Positions 5,583 to 8,164 of a stretch of 8,164 nucleotides of DNA are shown piece by piece (the first letter of the stretch is position 1; each line of letters starts with the position of its first letter). Source of the DNA: Pseudomonadota bacterium (GTDB lineage Bacteria > Pseudomonadota > Gammaproteobacteria > Burkholderiales > Burkholderiaceae); the NCBI GenBank assembly GCA_021783435.1, contig JAJXUC010000167.1:1-8164 (forward strand). The letters run 5' to 3'. The translations under genes were made by a program, and so were the position numbers. The notes under the pieces are model-generated. The model did no database searches. It was not told the origin of the DNA and saw only the letters and a program-made list of their open reading frames with translations.

Positions 5583-7208
5583 TCAAACCATGGCGGCCTG
5601 GATTTGCTCGCGCAGTTTGTTCTTCAGAATCTTGCCCGTGGCTCCCAGGGGAATGGCGTCGACAAAGCGCACGCCATCGGGAATCCACCACTTGGCCACC
5701 TTGCCTTCATAGAACGCGAGCAACTCCTCCTGCGCCACAGAGGCACCCGGTTTTTTCACCACGACCAGGAGTGGACGCTCATCCCACTTGGCGTCGGGCA
5801 TGGCAACGCAAGCCGCCATCGCCACGGCGGGGTGTGCCATCGCGATGTTCTCGATGTCGATCGAACTGATCCACTCGCCACCGGACTTGATCACATCTTT
5901 GCTGCGATCCATGATGCGCACATAGCCGTCAGGATCGATGGTGACCACATCCCCCGTTGGAAACCAACCGTCGCGCAGAGGGCTGGGCTTGCCGGACTGG
6001 TAGTAGTCCTCCACGATCCACGGCCCTTTCACCAGCAGTTCGCCCACCGACCGACCGTCACAAGGCAGATCTTTGCCGTCCCCATCCACCACGCGCAGTT
6101 CCACGCCGAAAATCGGCCGGCCCTGCGTGGTCTGTACAGCCATGCGTTGCGAGGCGGGTAATTCCAGATGTTTGTTTTTCAGCGTGCAAACCGTGCCGAC
6201 CGGGCTCATCTCCGTCATGCCCCAGGCGTGGCGAACCTCGACGCCGTATCCGTCCTGGAATGCCGCAATCATCGACGCAGGCGCTGCCGAACCGCCGATC
6301 AGCACACGCTGCAGCGCCGCTGGTTTGCGTGCTTGCTGCTGCATTTGATTCAGCAACCCTAGCCAGATGGTCGGCACACCGGCGGCGAAGGTCACAGCCT
6401 CGGCGTCCATCAGCGAGAACAGTGACGCGCCATCGAGCGAGGGACCGGGAAACACCAGTTTGCAGCCCACCAACGCAGCGGCATAGGGAATGCCCCAGGC
6501 GTTGACATGGAACATGGGCACCACGGGAAGCACGGCGTCACGGGCGGAGAGGTTGATCGCGTCGGGCAAGGCGATCGCGTAGGCATGCAGCACGGTGGAG
6601 CGATGGCTGTAGAGCACGCCTTTGGGGTTGCCCGTGGTGCCGCTGGTGTAGCACATCGACGAGGCTGCGTTTTCCTCCAGTTCCGGCCAGGCGTAGTCGT
6701 CGTTCTGCCCGGCCAGCAGGGCCTCGTAACTGTGCAGATTGGGAACGGCCTGCTGCAACTCAACAGGAATGTGGGCTGCATCGCACAGCGCCACCCAATG
6801 CCGGACACGCGGACAACGCGAGGCGATGGCTTGGACGATGGGAGCGAAAGTCATGTCGAAACACAGCACGTGATCGTCGGCGTGGTTGATGATCCAGACG
6901 ATCTGGTCCGGGTGCAGTCGGGGGTTGAGCGTATGCAGCACCCGCCCGCTGCCCGACACGCCGTAATACAGCTCGAAGTGCCGATAGCCGTTCCAAGCCA
7001 GGGTGCCGACGCGATCGCCGACTGCCAGGCCCATGCTGTCAAGGGCCAGCGCCACGCGCTTGGAGCGGCCAAGAATCTCGGCATGGTTGGTTCGGTGCAG
7101 ATCGCCCTCGACCCGGCGCGACACGATTTCGGTATCGCCGTGATAGCGCGCCGCGAACTCGATCAAATCCGCGATGTTCAGGCCGTGCGCCTGCATCATT
7201 CCATTCAT
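5583..7208 (-). CDS. AMP-forming acyl-CoA synthetase (medium/long-chain or 3-methylthiopropionate-CoA ligase type)
   Basis: The 541-residue enzyme would activate a carboxylic acid with ATP and CoA through an acyl-adenylate, in the cytoplasm. The adenylate-forming motifs are in order: phosphate loop YTSGTTGNPKG at 187-197, AWGMTEMSP at 328-336, GWFPTGD at 414-420, DRSKDVIKSGGEWIS at 434-448, and GATGKILKNKLRE at 522-534 with catalytic K527. The N-terminal pattern LAWNGYRHFELYYGVSGSG at 70-88 is typical of the branch containing AlkK-like medium-chain ligases and DmdB-like 3-(methylthio)propionyl-CoA ligases; the substrate cannot be read from sequence. The ATG at 7208 is chosen because AGGAG (7215-7219) lies 6 nt upstream. 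The frame stays open to an ATG at 7352, but those 48 residues do not look like family sequence. It is divergent from fdxA. Confidence 0.93.
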   Translation of the reverse strand: MNGMMQAHGLNIADLIEFAARYHGDTEIVSRRVEGDLHRTNHAEILGRSKRVALALDSMGLAVGDRVGTLAWNGYRHFELYYGVSGSGRVLHTLNPRLHPDQIVWIINHADDHVLCFDMTFAPIVQAIASRCPRVRHWVALCDAAHIPVELQQAVPNLHSYEALLAGQNDDYAWPELEENAASSMCYTSGTTGNPKGVLYSHRSTVLHAYAIALPDAINLSARDAVLPVVPMFHVNAWGIPYAAALVGCKLVFPGPSLDGASLFSLMDAEAVTFAAGVPTIWLGLLNQMQQQARKPAALQRVLIGGSAAPASMIAAFQDGYGVEVRHAWGMTEMSPVGTVCTLKNKHLELPASQRMAVQTTQGRPIFGVELRVVDGDGKDLPCDGRSVGELLVKGPWIVEDYYQSGKPSPLRDGWFPTGDVVTIDPDGYVRIMDRSKDVIKSGGEWISSIDIENIAMAHPAVAMAACVAMPDAKWDERPLLVVVKKPGASVAQEELLAFYEGKVAKWWIPDGVRFVDAIPLGATGKILKNKLREQIQAAMV

Positions 7209-7214
7209 GCCCGT

Positions 7215-7219
7215 CTCCT
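7215..7219 (-). promoter_or_regulatory. Ribosome binding site fixing the acyl-CoA synthetase start
   Basis: AGGAG on the minus strand lies 6 nt before the ATG at 7208. No equivalent lies at the frame-open upstream ATG at 7352. Confidence 0.7.
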
Positions 7220-7290
7220 GAATCTTGGTTTTGTGAGCCCCTCCGCAACACCGAAATTTCATGGATGCAGCGTTGGCTCTTTGGAATGTA

Positions 7291-7300
7291 CACCGCGGTG
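7291..7300. promoter_or_regulatory. 10-bp perfect palindrome, candidate operator in the ligase-fdxA divergent region
   Basis: CACCGCGGTG is a perfect palindrome 82 bp upstream of the acyl-CoA ligase start. Acyl-CoA ligase genes are often controlled by TetR-type repressors that bind short palindromes, but this sequence does not match an operator I can name. Right beside it, CTCGG (7305-7309) and CCGAG (7316-7320) form a 5-bp inverted repeat with a 6-nt loop. In GC-rich DNA, short palindromes also arise by chance. Confidence 0.3.
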
Positions 7301-7412
7301 CAAACTCGGCCATTTCCGAGACTGCATCGGGGTTGCCGGCGCCCACCCGCATCCGCGCGCGCCCTGTGTGCGGGCTTCAATTGCCATCCACAGCGCGGGC
7401 AAGCGCGCCCGA

Positions 7413-7418
7413 TAAAAT
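7413..7418 (+). promoter_or_regulatory. Candidate -10 element for fdxA
   Basis: TAAAAT stands out in a GC-rich upstream region and matches the -10 consensus at five of six positions. It lies 36 bp before the fdxA ATG. No good -35 hexamer is found at 16-18 bp; TTGCCA at 7381-7386 is too far away. A weak or activated promoter is possible. Confidence 0.35.
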
Positions 7419-7454
7419 AGCTGATTGACCCAACTTCAAGCGACAGGCTAAACG

Positions 7455-7778
7455 ATGACTTTCGTCGTGACTGAAAACTGCATCAAGTGCAAGTTCACGG
7501 ACTGCGTGGACGTGTGCCCGGTTGATTGCTTCCGTGAAGGTCCGAATTTTCTGACCATCGACCCCGATGAATGCATCGACTGTGCCGTGTGCGTGCCCGA
7601 ATGCCCAGCGAATGCCATCTTTGCCGAGGAAGACGTCCCCGGCGACCAGCAAGCTTTCATCGCCCTGAACGCCGAGCTGGCACGCAAATGGCCCAGCATC
7701 ACCAAGCGCAAGCCAGCTCCGGCCGACGGCGAGGAGTGGAACGGCAAACCCGGCAAACTCTCCTTGCTCGAGCGCTGA
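7455..7778 (+). CDS. fdxA: 7Fe ferredoxin FdxA ([3Fe-4S][4Fe-4S], Azotobacter FdI type)
   Basis: This is a soluble low-potential electron carrier of 107 residues, the normal length for the family. The cysteine layout matches Azotobacter ferredoxin I shifted by one for the retained Met: C9, C17 and C50 for the 3Fe cluster, and C21, C40, C43 and C46 for the 4Fe cluster. C12 and C25 correspond to the non-ligand cysteines. The stretches [15 protein letters not shown] and [19 protein letters not shown] are diagnostic. The C-terminal tail ([16 protein letters not shown] to KLSLLER) is that of the long FdxA group. The ribosome binding site before 7455 is weak, but homology fixes the N-terminus. A reductase-like flavoprotein begins 40 bp downstream and is a likely redox partner. 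Confidence 0.97.
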   Translation: MTFVVTENCIKCKFTDCVDVCPVDCFREGPNFLTIDPDECIDCAVCVPECPANAIFAEEDVPGDQQAFIALNAELARKWPSITKRKPAPADGEEWNGKPGKLSLLER

Positions 7779-7818
7779 GCGATCCGGGCACCACGCCCCC
7801 CTTTTCTTCGATCCATTG

Positions 7819-8164
7819 ATGGACATGCATATCGACCCGGCAATTGCCGACATCCCCTACCAGCAAGACCCGCCGCTCGAGACCGACGCCGTCATCATTG
7901 GAGCCGGTCCTGTGGGCCTGTTCCAGGTGTTCGAGCTGGGGCTGCTGGAGATCAAGGCCCATGTCATCGACAGCCTGCCCCACCTGGGCGGGCAGTGCGT
8001 CGAGCTGTACCCCGACAAGCCCATCTACGACATTCCGGCCGTGCCCCTGTGCACCGGCCAGCAGCTCACCGACAACCTGCTGCAGCAGATCGCCCCCTTC
8101 AAGCCCACCTTCCACCTCGGCCAGGACGTCACCGAGCTGCAGCGCCAGGACGACGGCCGCTTCC
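7819..8164 (+). CDS. Thioredoxin-reductase-like ferredoxin/flavodoxin-NAD(P)+ reductase (N-terminal 115 residues, cut by window edge)
   Basis: The visible part holds the FAD-binding Rossmann motif GAGPVG at 28-33 within [20 protein letters not shown]. It is followed by [23 protein letters not shown] at 52-74, which is typical of the YumC-like ferredoxin-NADP+ reductases related to thioredoxin reductase. In these enzymes FAD passes electrons between NADPH and ferredoxin. Full-length members have about 330-360 residues, so two thirds lie beyond the window. The CxxC redox pair that would mark a true thioredoxin reductase lies further on and cannot be checked. The start at 7819 lacks a clear ribosome binding site; ATG 7825 in the same frame is an alternative. 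The 40-bp gap after fdxA suggests a shared transcript. Confidence 0.88.
   Translation, partial: MDMHIDPAIADIPYQQDPPLETDAVIIGAGPVGLFQVFELGLLEIKAHVIDSLPHLGGQCVELYPDKPIYDIPAVPLCTGQQLTDNLLQQIAPFKPTFHLGQDVTELQRQDDGRF

Noticed and set aside
6507..7415. A 302-codon plus-strand open frame opposite the acyl-CoA synthetase
   Set aside because: It is a shadow of the synthetase and divergent region, with no domain or ribosome binding site.
7785..7806. Possible terminator or attenuator between fdxA and the reductase (GGGC/GCCC then TTTT)
   Set aside because: The stem is only 4 bp and is separated from the T-run by extra C residues. Read-through into the reductase is more likely.

Overview
The window is a high-GC stretch of bacterial chromosome. 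Its protein families (Tex, a 7Fe FdxA-type ferredoxin, a thioredoxin-reductase-like ferredoxin/flavodoxin reductase, a DmdB/AlkK-type acyl-CoA ligase) point to a betaproteobacterium of the Burkholderiales type. A sulfur-oxidising or facultatively anaerobic genus such as Thiomonas would fit, but that is only a guess. All seven genes read as intact or are cut only by the window edge. I see no rRNA, tRNA, CRISPR array, insertion sequence or phage gene.

Layout. Three genes run leftward from a divergent promoter near 4450-4591: a metallo-beta-lactamase-fold hydrolase resembling persulfide dioxygenases (3550-4449), a tandem HD-GYP protein whose N-terminal copy has lost its metal ligands (2106-3500), and tex, the Tex transcription/RNA-associated protein (1-2036, C-terminal S1 domain outside the window). 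Two short membrane proteins run rightward from the same region, a split YeeE/YedE (DUF395-type) sulfur transporter (4592-5032 and 5052-5501). The shared 142-bp intergenic region holds an 18-bp perfect-arm inverted repeat, GTTTGA-N6-TCAAAC, matching an FNR/Crp-family box.

Convergent to the transporter pair is an acyl-CoA ligase on the minus strand (5583-7208). A 246-bp divergent region (7209-7454) containing a 10-bp palindrome separates it from fdxA (7455-7778). fdxA is followed after 40 bp by the start of a ferredoxin-NADP reductase-like flavoprotein (7819 to the window end).

How they may work together. The hydrolase and the YeeE/YedE pair form a recognisable sulfane-sulfur module: the transporter moves a reduced sulfur species across the membrane and the hydrolase oxidises persulfide to sulfite. 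Such modules are commonly controlled by BigR-type repressors; none is encoded here and the candidate site is FNR-like instead. The HD-GYP protein, 49 bp downstream of the hydrolase, may tie cyclic-di-GMP signalling to the same cue. That link is inference from position only. FdxA and the adjacent reductase look like an electron-transfer pair.
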